Assembly: GCA_035455185.1 (NCBI GenBank)
Contig: DATIFQ010000257.1
Coordinates: 1-33,269 of the forward strand
DNA from: JAEHDI01 sp035455185
GTDB taxonomy: Bacteria > Acidobacteriota > Terriglobia > Bryobacterales > Bryobacteraceae
DNA length: 33,269 nucleotides
Direction of reading: 5' to 3'
A model generated the notes under the pieces. That model did not search any database, had not been told where the DNA came from, and worked only from the letters and a program-made list of their open reading frames with translations. Below, in pieces: positions 8,016 to 16,036 of the stretch. Position numbers and translations under genes: made by a program. Position 1 is the first letter of the stretch. Each line of letters opens with the position of its first letter.

Positions 8016-10802
8016 ATGCTAAAACGCAGTTCTATCCTTGTGCTGACGGTAGCCGCCTTGTGGGCGACCGCTGGAGCGGCGCAGCAGCAGAAGCCGCTGC
8101 CCGGCTCCGAGGAGTGCCAGGGATGCCACGAGACCGGGCGGCGGACGGGCAAGCGTGAAGCGGGAATGCCACCGCCCTTCGACGCCGTAGCGCTCCAGGC
8201 CTCGCCGCACCGCGAGCTTGAATGCAGCGGATGTCACGCGGACCTGGCAGGCAAGGAGATGCCGCATCCCGAGAAACTGGCCCACGTCGAGTGTGGAACG
8301 TGCCACCCGGACGAGCAGAGCCAGTACGACGTAAGCCTGCATGGGCTTGCCGCGAAGCGGGGTGACACGCTGGCCCCGTCGTGCAAACAGTGCCACGGGA
8401 CTCATAACATTCTTCGGAAGACTGATCCGCGTTCGCCCACCTCCACTATGGGCGTGCCGCGCCTCTGCGGAGGATGCCACCGCGAAGGGACGCCGGTGTC
8501 GGCGACCCGGAACATCCCCCAAGCGAACATCCTCGAGAACTATGCAGACAGCATCCACGGCGAGGGACTCTTCAAACGCGGTCTGACGGTCACGGCGGTC
8601 TGCAACAGTTGCCATACATCGCACTTCGTGCTTCCGCACACGGACCCAAGGTCTTCGATCTCGAAGGGAAACATCGCGAAGACGTGCACGAAGTGTCACA
8701 GCCAGATCGAGTCCGTTCACCAGAAAGTGATCCGGGGCGAACTCTGGGAGAAGCAGCCTAACCTGATTCCGGCCTGCGTGGACTGCCACGAGCCCCACAA
8801 GATCCGGCGGGTCTTCTACACACAGGGGATGGCTGACCGGGACTGTCTCCGGTGCCACGGCAACGCCGACCTGAAAGTAGTCAGGGGTGGCATGACCGTG
8901 TCGATGTACATCAACGAGGGTGAGATCTCCCGGTCGCGGCATGCGAGGGTCGCCTGCGTGCAGTGCCACACCGGCGCGCGGCCGTCACATGACCGGCCCT
9001 GCCGGACAATTGAGGCCAAAGTCGACTGTTCCATCTGCCACGCATCGCAGGTAACCCAGTATCACGAGGGCATCCACGGCCAACTGGTCGCGAAGGGAAG
9101 TCCGGACGCACCGACCTGCCTGGACTGTCACGGCACACACGGGGTACAAGGGAGGAACGAGCCGCACTCTCCGACTTATTCCCGCAACGTGCCGAACCTT
9201 TGCGCAAAGTGCCACCGGGCGGGGCAAAAAGCGGCTGTCCGCTACCGGGGCAAGCAAGTCAACGTCGTGGAACACTACCTGGAAAGTATCCACGGCAAGG
9301 GTTTGCTCGAGAGCGGTCTGACGGTAACGGCGAACTGCGCCGACTGCCATACGGCGCACCGCGAACTGCCGAGCCGCGATCCTCGATCGAGCGTGAACCG
9401 GGCGAATATCCCGGAGACATGCGGCCGGTGTCATCGCGGCATCGCCGACCTATTCAACGCCAGCATTCACTCGGCCACCCGAGGGGACGGGAAGAAGCAG
9501 CCGGTTTGCAGCGAGTGTCACTCCGCCCACAGCATTCAGCGGACAGACGCCACGTCCTTTCAGCTGCAAATGATGGACCAGTGCGGCCGCTGTCACAGGG
9601 CGATCACCGAAAGCTACTTCGAGACCTACCACGGGAAGGTGTCAAGGCTTGGCTACGTGAAGACCGCCAGGTGCTCGGATTGCCACGGCGCGCACGACAT
9701 CCTTCCGGTGGCCGATCCACGTTCCCGTCTGAGCCGCGCGAACATTGTCAACACGTGCGGCAAGTGCCACACGGGCTCTCACCGCAGGTTCGCCGGATAC
9801 CTCACCCACGCCACGCATCACGATCCAGAAAAGTACCCGTTCCTGTTCTGGACCTTCTGGGGGATGACCACGCTCCTGCTGGGAACGCTGACCATCTCCG
9901 GATTACACACGCTGGTATGGCTGCCGCGGTCCCTGCAATATCGGAAGGAACTGAAAGCGACTCACGACGGGCATGGCGAGGTGTATGTGCGCCGCTTCCG
10001 GCGCTTGCATCGCAACCTGCACCTGATCGTGATTTTCAGTTTTTTCGGACTCGCACTGACCGGGATGATGCTGAAGTTTTCGTATGCCAAGTGGGCGCAG
10101 GTCCTCGCGCGGCTGTTTGGGGGCTTCGAAGCGGCGGGCTGGATTCACCGGTTCTGCGCCGTCTTGACGTTTACCTATTTCGCCATCCACATCTGGGACC
10201 TTCTGCGGAAGAAGAGACAGAGCGGAAAGTCCTGGCGACGGTTCCTCCTGGATCCGGAGGGGATGCTGTTTAGCGGGAATGACTGGCGGGAATTGGTCGG
10301 ATCGGTGAAGTGGTTCCTCGGCAAAGGCCCGCGGCCCGAGTACGGCCGCTGGACGTATTGGGAGAAGTTTGACTACTTCGCCGTGTTCTGGGGCGTCGCC
10401 GTGATCGGCTCCACCGGCCTGCTGCTGTGGTTCCCGACGGTCTTCACCCGCTTCATGCCGGGGTGGATGATCAATGTGGCGACTACCGTCCACAGCGACG
10501 AGGCGCTGCTGGCTGTTGGATTCATCTTCACCATTCACTTCTTCAACACACACTTCCGTCCGGAAAGGTTCCCGATGGATACGGTGATCTTCACCGAAGG
10601 CGTGCCGCTCGAGGAGTTCAGACGCGACAGGCCGCGGGAGTACCAGCAGATGGTCGAGAGCGGAGCACTCGAAGCGAACCTGATGCCACCGCCCGTACCG
10701 CTGGCTGTGAAGATCTGGAAGCGGCTGGGTTACGCGGCGCTGACGATCGGCTTGCTCCTGATCGCGCTCATCATCTACGCGCAGTTGATTGCATACCGGT
10801 AG
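8016..10802 (+). CDS. Nineteen-heme c-type cytochrome fused to a membrane cytochrome b domain
   Basis: The 928-residue protein has a Sec signal peptide (about residues 1-22), then 19 CXXCH motifs between residues 34 and 585. Six hydrophobic helices follow at roughly 607-632, 671-690, 710-730, 785-808, 828-848 and 905-925. Paired histidines in and beside the helices (R-L-H-R-N-L-H, I-H-R-F, A-I-H-I-W, T-I-H-F-F) suggest bis-His heme b as in cytochrome b561-type quinone-linked subunits. The protein would carry electrons between the quinone pool and periplasmic or outer partners; direction is unknown. The heme region contains an internal duplication (about residues 101-283 and 347-527). A GGAG Shine-Dalgarno precedes the ATG, and the gene begins 4 bases after the CoA-transferase. 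The C-terminal half is paralogous to the 13199-14878 product. The donor and final acceptor are unknown. Confidence 0.9.
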   Translation: MLKRSSILVLTVAALWATAGAAQQQKPLPGSEECQGCHETGRRTGKREAGMPPPFDAVALQASPHRELECSGCHADLAGKEMPHPEKLAHVECGTCHPDEQSQYDVSLHGLAAKRGDTLAPSCKQCHGTHNILRKTDPRSPTSTMGVPRLCGGCHREGTPVSATRNIPQANILENYADSIHGEGLFKRGLTVTAVCNSCHTSHFVLPHTDPRSSISKGNIAKTCTKCHSQIESVHQKVIRGELWEKQPNLIPACVDCHEPHKIRRVFYTQGMADRDCLRCHGNADLKVVRGGMTVSMYINEGEISRSRHARVACVQCHTGARPSHDRPCRTIEAKVDCSICHASQVTQYHEGIHGQLVAKGSPDAPTCLDCHGTHGVQGRNEPHSPTYSRNVPNLCAKCHRAGQKAAVRYRGKQVNVVEHYLESIHGKGLLESGLTVTANCADCHTAHRELPSRDPRSSVNRANIPETCGRCHRGIADLFNASIHSATRGDGKKQPVCSECHSAHSIQRTDATSFQLQMMDQCGRCHRAITESYFETYHGKVSRLGYVKTARCSDCHGAHDILPVADPRSRLSRANIVNTCGKCHTGSHRRFAGYLTHATHHDPEKYPFLFWTFWGMTTLLLGTLTISGLHTLVWLPRSLQYRKELKATHDGHGEVYVRRFRRLHRNLHLIVIFSFFGLALTGMMLKFSYAKWAQVLARLFGGFEAAGWIHRFCAVLTFTYFAIHIWDLLRKKRQSGKSWRRFLLDPEGMLFSGNDWRELVGSVKWFLGKGPRPEYGRWTYWEKFDYFAVFWGVAVIGSTGLLLWFPTVFTRFMPGWMINVATTVHSDEALLAVGFIFTIHFFNTHFRPERFPMDTVIFTEGVPLEEFRRDRPREYQQMVESGALEANLMPPPVPLAVKIWKRLGYAALTIGLLLIALIIYAQLIAYR
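8316..9595 (+). repeat. Internal tandem duplication of a five- to seven-heme unit within the large cytochrome
   Basis: Unit A spans about 8316-8862 and unit B about 9054-9595. Both follow the same order: a Q-Y-x-x-x-x-H-G segment, C-x-x-C-H-G-T-H, a L-C-x-x-C-H-R site, then S-I-H-G-x-G-L, the shared G-L-T-V-T-A stretch, a C-H-T-x-H site, D-P-R-S-S and T-C-x-x-C-H. The similarity is at the protein level; the DNA has diverged, so this is an old duplication. Confidence 0.75.
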
Positions 10803-10826
10803 GTACGGCCTGGGATCGTCCGGCCG

Positions 10827-11699
10827 CTACACGCTGGCGACCGGACAGGGCGACTCGCGGATGATTGCGTAGGCGTTGGTACGTAGGCGTCCAAACACGC
10901 CGGCTGCCGAACCGCGGCCGATGACGAGCATGTCCGCTTTGATCTGTTCGGCAAGCTTGCAAATGACCTTCGGTGCGTCGCCGCTTTCGACGATGAGCTC
11001 GGCTTTGGTCCCGGCACACTGCTCAAGCTTCGCGATTTCCACCCTGACCTGCCCGGCAAGATGATCCCGCCATTCGGGGTCGTGATACTCGCCTGCGTGA
11101 CCCTCGATCGACGCCGTCACGTGGACCAGGTGAAGCCGCGCTCCGCACGAAGAAGCCATCCAATTCGCCCACTCAAGAGTTCGCGCGCTCTGGTCGCCGA
11201 GGTCGATCGCAGCCAGCACGTTGCGGAACGCGATCGACTCGATGGGGGGTGCTTCCTCGAGATGGACGCCTGTCAAAACGGGGCAATCGGCGTCGTGCAG
11301 CACCTTGGCCGTCACCGAGCCGAGAATAAACCGCCTGAACGGCCCGTAGCCGTGGGTCGGCATCACGATAAGGCCTACGCGTTCGGCATGCGCGTGCCCG
11401 ACAATGCAGCGTGCGGGATCGCCTTCCAGCAAAACGCGCTTAACGACGACATCCTGGAGCTCGCGCTCCATGTAGGAGTTCAGCTCCTTGCGAACGTGGG
11501 CCGCGCGGCTGGCGAACAATTCGTTCAACACCGAACCCCCAACTTCGAGAGCGCTGAACTCGTAATGGGGGGGCGGAAGGACGTGCAGCAGCGTGAGTTC
11601 GGAGCCGAACTGGGCGGCCAGAGCTTCGGAATATCGCACCGCGCCCTGACAGCGTCCGGAGAAATCGACCGGCAAGAGGATCCTGTCCAGTGAGGGCAT
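10827..11699 (-). CDS. Tandem universal stress protein (two Usp domains)
   Basis: The 290-residue protein consists of two UspA-type domains, residues 1-145 and about 157-290. Each begins with a beta strand of the I-L-L-P-V-D-F / V-L-A-A-I-D-L kind. The first domain keeps the ATP-binding pattern G-x2-G-x9-G-S (around T-H-G-Y-G, then I-L-G-S-V-T). The second has a degenerate version (G-R-G-S), so nucleotide binding there is doubtful. Such proteins are cytoplasmic and linked to stress, hypoxia and energy limitation. A strong GGAAGGAGG Shine-Dalgarno precedes the ATG. The gene follows the six-heme cytochrome by 42 bases, but a hairpin with a nine-T tract sits between them, so read-through is probably partial. 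Its stop is 24 bases from the stop of the convergent 19-heme gene. Confidence 0.92.
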   Translation of the reverse strand: MPSLDRILLPVDFSGRCQGAVRYSEALAAQFGSELTLLHVLPPPHYEFSALEVGGSVLNELFASRAAHVRKELNSYMERELQDVVVKRVLLEGDPARCIVGHAHAERVGLIVMPTHGYGPFRRFILGSVTAKVLHDADCPVLTGVHLEEAPPIESIAFRNVLAAIDLGDQSARTLEWANWMASSCGARLHLVHVTASIEGHAGEYHDPEWRDHLAGQVRVEIAKLEQCAGTKAELIVESGDAPKVICKLAEQIKADMLVIGRGSAAGVFGRLRTNAYAIIRESPCPVASV

Positions 11700-11729
11700 A
11701 TGGGGCCTCCTTCCGCTTCTGAAACTACC

Positions 11730-11759
11730 AAAAAAAAACGGCTATTGCTGCCCGCCGTT
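11730..11759 (-). terminator. Rho-independent terminator or attenuator between the six-heme cytochrome and the Usp gene
   Basis: On the - strand AACGGC (11759-11754) pairs perfectly with GCCGTT (11742-11737) across an 11-base loop, and a run of nine T follows and overlaps the arm (to 11730). The stem overlaps the stop codon of the cytochrome gene. The short 6-bp stem suggests a partial terminator that lowers expression of the stress protein relative to the cytochromes. Confidence 0.6.
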
Positions 11760-13202
11760 GGAAGCCAGGCCGAGTTGCGTCAGGATCTCGGGTGCCGTCT
11801 CTTCCATCGCCAGGAGTTGGTGGCAAGAGTTGCAGTCCTGGGAGACCTTCCGGCCGCCGGCGCTGGTGTGCGCGTCGTCGTGGCAACGGAAGCACCCGGG
11901 AAAGTCGGTATGGCCGATGTTGTTCGGATATACGCCCCACGTGACCTTCATCTGAGGGAACACATTGCGGTAGTAAATATCCAGCAGACCCCCCGCGGAG
12001 CGAACGATGTCCTGACGTCTCTGCCTGTAGACCTCCGGATAACGCTCGCGAAAGAAGGCGGCGAGGGCAGCAGGGATCGCCTTGGCCGCTTCCTCACGGG
12101 TAGCGTAGTTCTTCTTCAGGAGCTCGACGCCGGTCTTTTTGATGAACGGCAGATCGCGTGGGATCCGCCCGTCAGACATGGCGCGGTCGACCGCGCGCTC
12201 GGGCAGATCGAAGACGTGCGTCGGACGGTTATGGCAGTCCATACAGTCCATCTCCCGCACCGCGGTCTGTTGCGAGTTCGGTTTCACACCCTCAGCGCGG
12301 TAAACGGTCGATTTCCCATTGCTGTCGGTGTACTCCACCCAGGGAATCTCCTGGCGCGCTTCATCGGTGTGCCCGTACCGGATGACGATTCCCGGCCCGA
12401 GGTGCGTACCGTGAATGCCGGGGCCGCGGGCGCCACCGCCGATGCGCATCAGCAGGACCGTCTTGCTCATGGTGTTGGTTTCGTCGTCGGCGAACTTCTC
12501 GACGATCCGTAGCTTGTCCCCGCCGTACTTCTGAGGCCAGTGGCAGGCCTCACAGGTGTCACGGGCGGGCCTCAGGTTCTTTACCGGAGTCGGAATCGGC
12601 CGCTCGTAGGTGTTGAAGGTGACCGCGAAGACCTGCCACGCGCCGGAGAGCTTGCTCTTCACGAACCAGGATGCGCCCGGCCCGATGTGGCACGCCACGC
12701 ACTCCACCCGGGAGTGGGGTGAATTCTGATAGGCCGCGTATTCAGGCGCCATCACTGTATGGCAAGTCTTCCCACAGAAAGCCACGCTATCCATGTACTC
12801 GACCGCCGTGTAAGTAGCATGGCCGGCGATGATGACATTGACGAACGAGGTGACTCCAATGAACTGCACAAGACGCCGGAAGTCGACGTTCCGAAGGTTT
12901 AGCGGCGGGAAATCCGTCGGGTAGGATCCCCGGCGCCGCTCCCCGCGGAACCGGATGTAGATTCCAACGGGGATGATCGCCAAGCCGAACAGAAACACCC
13001 CGGGAAGAATTAGGAACGCGGCGATGCCGAAATAGGGGTTGTCGACCTTGTGGCTCACCGTTGAAGGCAGAAGGAAGATCCACAATATGGCTGAAGTCGT
13101 GACTAGAACGACTCCGATCAGGCTCAGCCAGTTGTTCGAGAGATGAATAACGGGAGACAGCCATCCGCGTAGAGGGGACCGTGGGGTGCTTGGATTCGTC
13201 AT
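11742..13202 (-). CDS. Six-heme NapC/NrfH-like membrane cytochrome c
   Basis: The 486-residue protein has three N-terminal hydrophobic helices (about residues 24-45, 57-84 and 110-130), then a periplasmic heme domain. The first heme site is C143-G-K-T-C147-H148, a CX3CH variant. Five ordinary CXXCH sites follow near residues 168, 218, 320, 443 and 461. The layout resembles membrane-anchored NapC/NrfH quinol dehydrogenases, which take electrons from menaquinol and hand them to periplasmic partners, but with more hemes and a longer C-terminal part. The ATG overlaps the stop of the nine-heme gene (ATGA), so the two are translationally coupled and likely form one complex. Assignment to the NapC/NrfH group rests on topology and first-heme context; the partner is unknown. 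Confidence 0.85.
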   Translation of the reverse strand: MTNPSTPRSPLRGWLSPVIHLSNNWLSLIGVVLVTTSAILWIFLLPSTVSHKVDNPYFGIAAFLILPGVFLFGLAIIPVGIYIRFRGERRRGSYPTDFPPLNLRNVDFRRLVQFIGVTSFVNVIIAGHATYTAVEYMDSVAFCGKTCHTVMAPEYAAYQNSPHSRVECVACHIGPGASWFVKSKLSGAWQVFAVTFNTYERPIPTPVKNLRPARDTCEACHWPQKYGGDKLRIVEKFADDETNTMSKTVLLMRIGGGARGPGIHGTHLGPGIVIRYGHTDEARQEIPWVEYTDSNGKSTVYRAEGVKPNSQQTAVREMDCMDCHNRPTHVFDLPERAVDRAMSDGRIPRDLPFIKKTGVELLKKNYATREEAAKAIPAALAAFFRERYPEVYRQRRQDIVRSAGGLLDIYYRNVFPQMKVTWGVYPNNIGHTDFPGCFRCHDDAHTSAGGRKVSQDCNSCHQLLAMEETAPEILTQLGLASNGGQQ

Positions 13203-14878
13203 GTTTTGGTGGAGTCACCCGACGGCGCGTGCGGCCCGTGATGGGGCCGGTTTCGAGGGCTGTATCCAGTCAGCCAAGCCGTATCCAGCGGGTAGACATC
13301 CGGATCGAAGATCACAGAATACAGGTGCCAGACGACGATCGCAAGCGTCGCCAGGACTGCCTCATAGAAGTGAATCGCGGTGGCAATGTCGAGCCAGGTC
13401 TTCGGCAACCAGCGCAGGCTGAGATTCACGGCCCACAGCGCAACGCCCGTGATTGCCATGACCACGGTCCCCCACGCGACGGCCCAATACTCGGCTTTCT
13501 CGATATAACCGTGCGACGAGAGGGCGGGCTTCGTCGAGCTAAGTCCGAAAAGCCAAGCCATATTCTGCAAGCTTTCCCTCACGTCGGACACTTTTGGCAG
13601 CATCGCGTACCAGTGCTCGCGCAGTTTCCTGTTCACGATCAGCGACACCGCATGCATGACCGCCGCTGCCATCATGACGACAGCGGCGACGCGGTGCACC
13701 GTGGCGCGCAGCGGAAACGCCGACTCCCACATCACCAGAGGCCTGGCCCACCACTGATCGGGATACTTGAGGGCGAAGCCGGTCCAGACCAGCACGCTGA
13801 ACGATGTCAGCAGCAACGCGTGTTGGATCCGCTCGAACGGGAACATCCGAAATTCGGCGACCACAGGGTTGTCCGCCGTCGAGGCGGAGCGGAACATCAA
13901 GCCAGGGACACGCGACCGAAATCGCAGTTGCAGCACCTTGCGTACCCAGTCACCAAAGTTGTGGAGTGCCATCAGCCCGATCACTATCGGGATCGTGACA
14001 AGGTAAATCTCACGCACCCAAAGGACACCGGCGGGCTCCTTACCCCCTGCGAGAAGGTGCACGGGACCGATCGCAAACCGCCGGCCCGCGCCAGGATGGC
14101 ACTTGCCACAGGTTGACGGCAGGTTTTTGGCGCTCACCATCGATTTCGGGTCGGACGAGGGCAGAATGTCGTGATACCCGTGACAACTGGCGCAATTGGC
14201 GACGGATTGCGAGCCTGCCTTGCCGGCTAGCCCGTGGAAAGAGGCATCAAAACTGAGCACACGGTCCGCCGGCAACCCGAACCGGCGTGACAGGCGCAGG
14301 TCGCCGTGGCAGCGGCCGCAGGTCTCACGGATCCGGCCGGCGCTCACCGGCGATTCCGATCGGCCGGGCGCGATAATGGAGTGCTCACCGTGGCAGTCAG
14401 TACAGATCGGAGCGGCCGTATTCTTTGCCGCGAGCGCCTTGCCGTGAACGCTTCCCTTGAAGCGCTCCGCGATCTCGCTGTGACACATTCCGCACGTGTC
14501 CGGAGCCGCCGTGCGGAACGCGATCGAGTTGGGCCGCTGGATTTCGTGAATGTCTCCGTGACACACGGCGCAGTCGGGTGCGGCCTCGTTGCCTTTGGCG
14601 CGCGCGAGCCCGTGGACGCCGCGGGCCTCGTCGCGAGCGATGTTGTCGTGGCAGTCCGCGCAGGCCGGTTTGACGGTCTTCTTCGGGTGGGGGTACGCAG
14701 TGATCTCCGAGTGACAACCGGCGCAAGTCAGCGCGGCGTGGGGCGTGTTTTCGAGCTTCTTGACCTGGTCATGGCACGAGGCGCAATCAACGGCCTCCTG
14801 CCCGAGGAGAGCCGGAGAAAGAGCGGCGGCCCAAAGCAGGAAGCATAGTTTTGTACGGAACAGATTATTGCGAATCAC
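13199..14878 (-). CDS. Nine-heme c-type cytochrome fused to a membrane cytochrome b domain
   Basis: This 559-residue protein starts at a GTG, with a weak GGGA Shine-Dalgarno seven bases upstream; a better AAGGAGG lies further away at about 17 bases. A signal peptide (residues 1-26) precedes nine CXXCH motifs between residues 32 and 260. Five hydrophobic helices follow near 278-300, 355-377, 397-420, 465-490 and 505-527, with helix histidines suited to bis-His heme b. It is a shorter paralogue of the 19-heme protein: the last heme repeats (S-x-H-G, C-x-x-C-H-G-x-H, then D-P-x-S and T-C-G-K-C-H) and the helix block correspond. It would exchange electrons between quinone and the periplasm. The stop overlaps the start of the NapC/NrfH-like gene. 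Confidence 0.88.
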   Translation of the reverse strand: MIRNNLFRTKLCFLLWAAALSPALLGQEAVDCASCHDQVKKLENTPHAALTCAGCHSEITAYPHPKKTVKPACADCHDNIARDEARGVHGLARAKGNEAAPDCAVCHGDIHEIQRPNSIAFRTAAPDTCGMCHSEIAERFKGSVHGKALAAKNTAAPICTDCHGEHSIIAPGRSESPVSAGRIRETCGRCHGDLRLSRRFGLPADRVLSFDASFHGLAGKAGSQSVANCASCHGYHDILPSSDPKSMVSAKNLPSTCGKCHPGAGRRFAIGPVHLLAGGKEPAGVLWVREIYLVTIPIVIGLMALHNFGDWVRKVLQLRFRSRVPGLMFRSASTADNPVVAEFRMFPFERIQHALLLTSFSVLVWTGFALKYPDQWWARPLVMWESAFPLRATVHRVAAVVMMAAAVMHAVSLIVNRKLREHWYAMLPKVSDVRESLQNMAWLFGLSSTKPALSSHGYIEKAEYWAVAWGTVVMAITGVALWAVNLSLRWLPKTWLDIATAIHFYEAVLATLAIVVWHLYSVIFDPDVYPLDTAWLTGYSPRNRPHHGPHAPSGDSTKT

Positions 14879-14913
14879 TACGTTTCCCGTCAGGGCCTCC
14901 TTCTCGAGTTCCT

Positions 14914-15185
14914 CTAGCCAGTGTACTGAGAGTTTCCGATCCAGGCCTGATAAATATAGGCTGCGGCGAGAGCCAGTCCAGTGAGAACCGCAAGCAACGT
15001 CAAGATCTTGCCCCAGCGCTCAATGGACTCCAGTTTCTTCGCCAATTAGCAGTAGCCGCCGCCTCAACTGCGCTCACATGGATCGAGTCGTCCTCTGCCT
15101 TGCCAACGAGGCTACGGTAAATGGCCAGGGCGACGACGACGGCAGCCAGTATGACCCAACCAATGGCAAAAGGAATCAGGTTCAT
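14914..15185 (-). pseudogene. Small two-helix membrane protein gene split by an apparent -1 frameshift
   Basis: Frame 1 starts at the ATG at 15183-15185 and encodes a membrane helix (I-P-F-A-I-G-W-V then a run of A and V) and a charged linker. It then runs into an arginine/serine-rich tail that stops at 15000. In the -1 frame from 15045 to a TAG at 14914 the DNA encodes L-A-K-K-L-E-S-I-E-R-W-G-K followed by a second good membrane helix ending Y-I-Y-Q-A-W. Re-reading one T at 15045, or restoring one base in the AATTGG stretch, joins both parts into one protein of about 90 residues with two helices. No Shine-Dalgarno precedes the TTG at 15045. It lies just upstream of the nine-heme cytochrome, suggesting a small subunit of that complex. 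Possible causes are a real mutation, an assembly error or a programmed shift. Confidence 0.6.
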
Positions 15186-15362
15186 CAGTTATAAGTTCGT
15201 TTCAGCAATCAGCCTCGCGCCATCGTTCGCAGCGCCCGCACGAACCGTCGACGCCGCGCGGCGCAAACTTTCTTTTCAACCGCAACCTTTAGAAACACCA
15301 AGACTTACAACGCTCACCAGTGCAAAACTTCGTTCCAGCCCGCAGTCGAACAGGGGAGACGA

Positions 15363-15773
15363 CTACCTGCCACGCGCCTTTGGCGGCCCCGGCGGGCGGC
15401 CCGGAGTTGGCTGATCGGGATGAGAGGAACCCTTCCTCAACTCGTTCAGGCGCAGACGTGCGGCCAGGATCGCCAGCACCGCCGTGTTGATCGGATCGTT
15501 CTCAAAAACAACCGAGACGATGCCGGCTTCCCACGCCAGCGACAGATGCGCAGGATCGTTTCTTGTAATCAAAACGACCCGCTCCGGATTGGGCAGAGAC
15601 GAAGGCAGCCGATCAAACGCCTCGGAATCGACGACGAGTACGCCGTCGATTCTGGGATCCGGCAACTCCACACAGCGCACTTCCCACGTACCGTTACGCT
15701 TCAGCGTCTCCTCGAGAGCCTTGGCGTAGTTCGTGTTCGCGATGGAGAGTTGAACTGTTTCCATGGCCGGCAT
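15363..15773 (-). CDS. Degenerate receiver-like protein with a proline-rich tail
   Basis: The 136-residue protein has the strand/helix rhythm of a response-regulator receiver domain: G-V-L-V-V-D-S in the strand 3 position, V-V-L-I-T-R-N-D at strand 4, and V-S-V-V-F-E-N-D at strand 5. The acidic pair after strand 1 is missing and the conserved Lys after strand 5 is replaced by an F-E-N-D sequence, so ordinary phosphorylation signalling is unlikely. The last 20 residues are rich in Pro and Gly. It begins 26 bases after the monoheme cytochrome gene, probably on the same transcript. An ATG three codons further in (15762-15764) is an equally possible start. It may be a protein-interaction or regulatory partner of the cytochrome operon; the receiver reading is by pattern only. 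Confidence 0.6.
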   Translation of the reverse strand: MPAMETVQLSIANTNYAKALEETLKRNGTWEVRCVELPDPRIDGVLVVDSEAFDRLPSSLPNPERVVLITRNDPAHLSLAWEAGIVSVVFENDPINTAVLAILAARLRLNELRKGSSHPDQPTPGRPPGPPKARGR

Positions 15774-15799
15774 TGCGAACCAGCGACCTGGTGATCAGA

Positions 15800-16009
15800 C
15801 TACGGGGTTACGCACCCCTGCAACGACTTCTTCTTCTCGTAGCACTTTCCGACGTCGTTGAGATCTTTCGAATTCGCTTTCACGTGGCAAACGGTGCAGC
15901 CCTTTTTCTCCTTCTTGGTGTACTCCGGCTTTCCAAAAGAACGGGACGTGTTGACAAGTAGACCAGCGCACAACGCAAAAAGGGGAAGGGCCAACTTCAA
16001 GAACCGCAT
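15800..16009 (-). CDS. Small periplasmic monoheme cytochrome c
   Basis: The 69-residue precursor has a signal peptide (residues 1-25) and a single CXXCH site, Cys38-Thr-Val-Cys41-His42. Two further cysteines, Cys56 and Cys66, flank a Lys-rich segment. The mature protein of about 44 residues is very short for a cytochrome c and has no obvious distal Met ligand, so the heme may be His-only or bound to a partner. It is first in the - strand cytochrome operon, preceded by a GGAGG Shine-Dalgarno and a sigma-54 promoter match ending 28 bases upstream of the ATG. A role as a small soluble electron shuttle for the membrane cytochromes is inferred from position. Confidence 0.8.
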   Translation of the reverse strand: MRFLKLALPLFALCAGLLVNTSRSFGKPEYTKKEKKGCTVCHVKANSKDLNDVGKCYEKKKSLQGCVTP

Positions 16010-16036
16010 GTCGAATAATCCTCCACATCAGAACAA

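Noticed and set aside
10803..10826. Bidirectional terminator between the convergent cytochrome and Usp genes
   Set aside because: Only a weak 5-bp stem (CGGCC/GGCCG) without a T tract is visible.
15321..15337. Sigma-54-like sequence on the - strand before the small membrane gene
   Set aside because: The GG and GC are one base too far apart, and sigma-54 spacing is strict. It also lies more than 130 bases from the next ATG.
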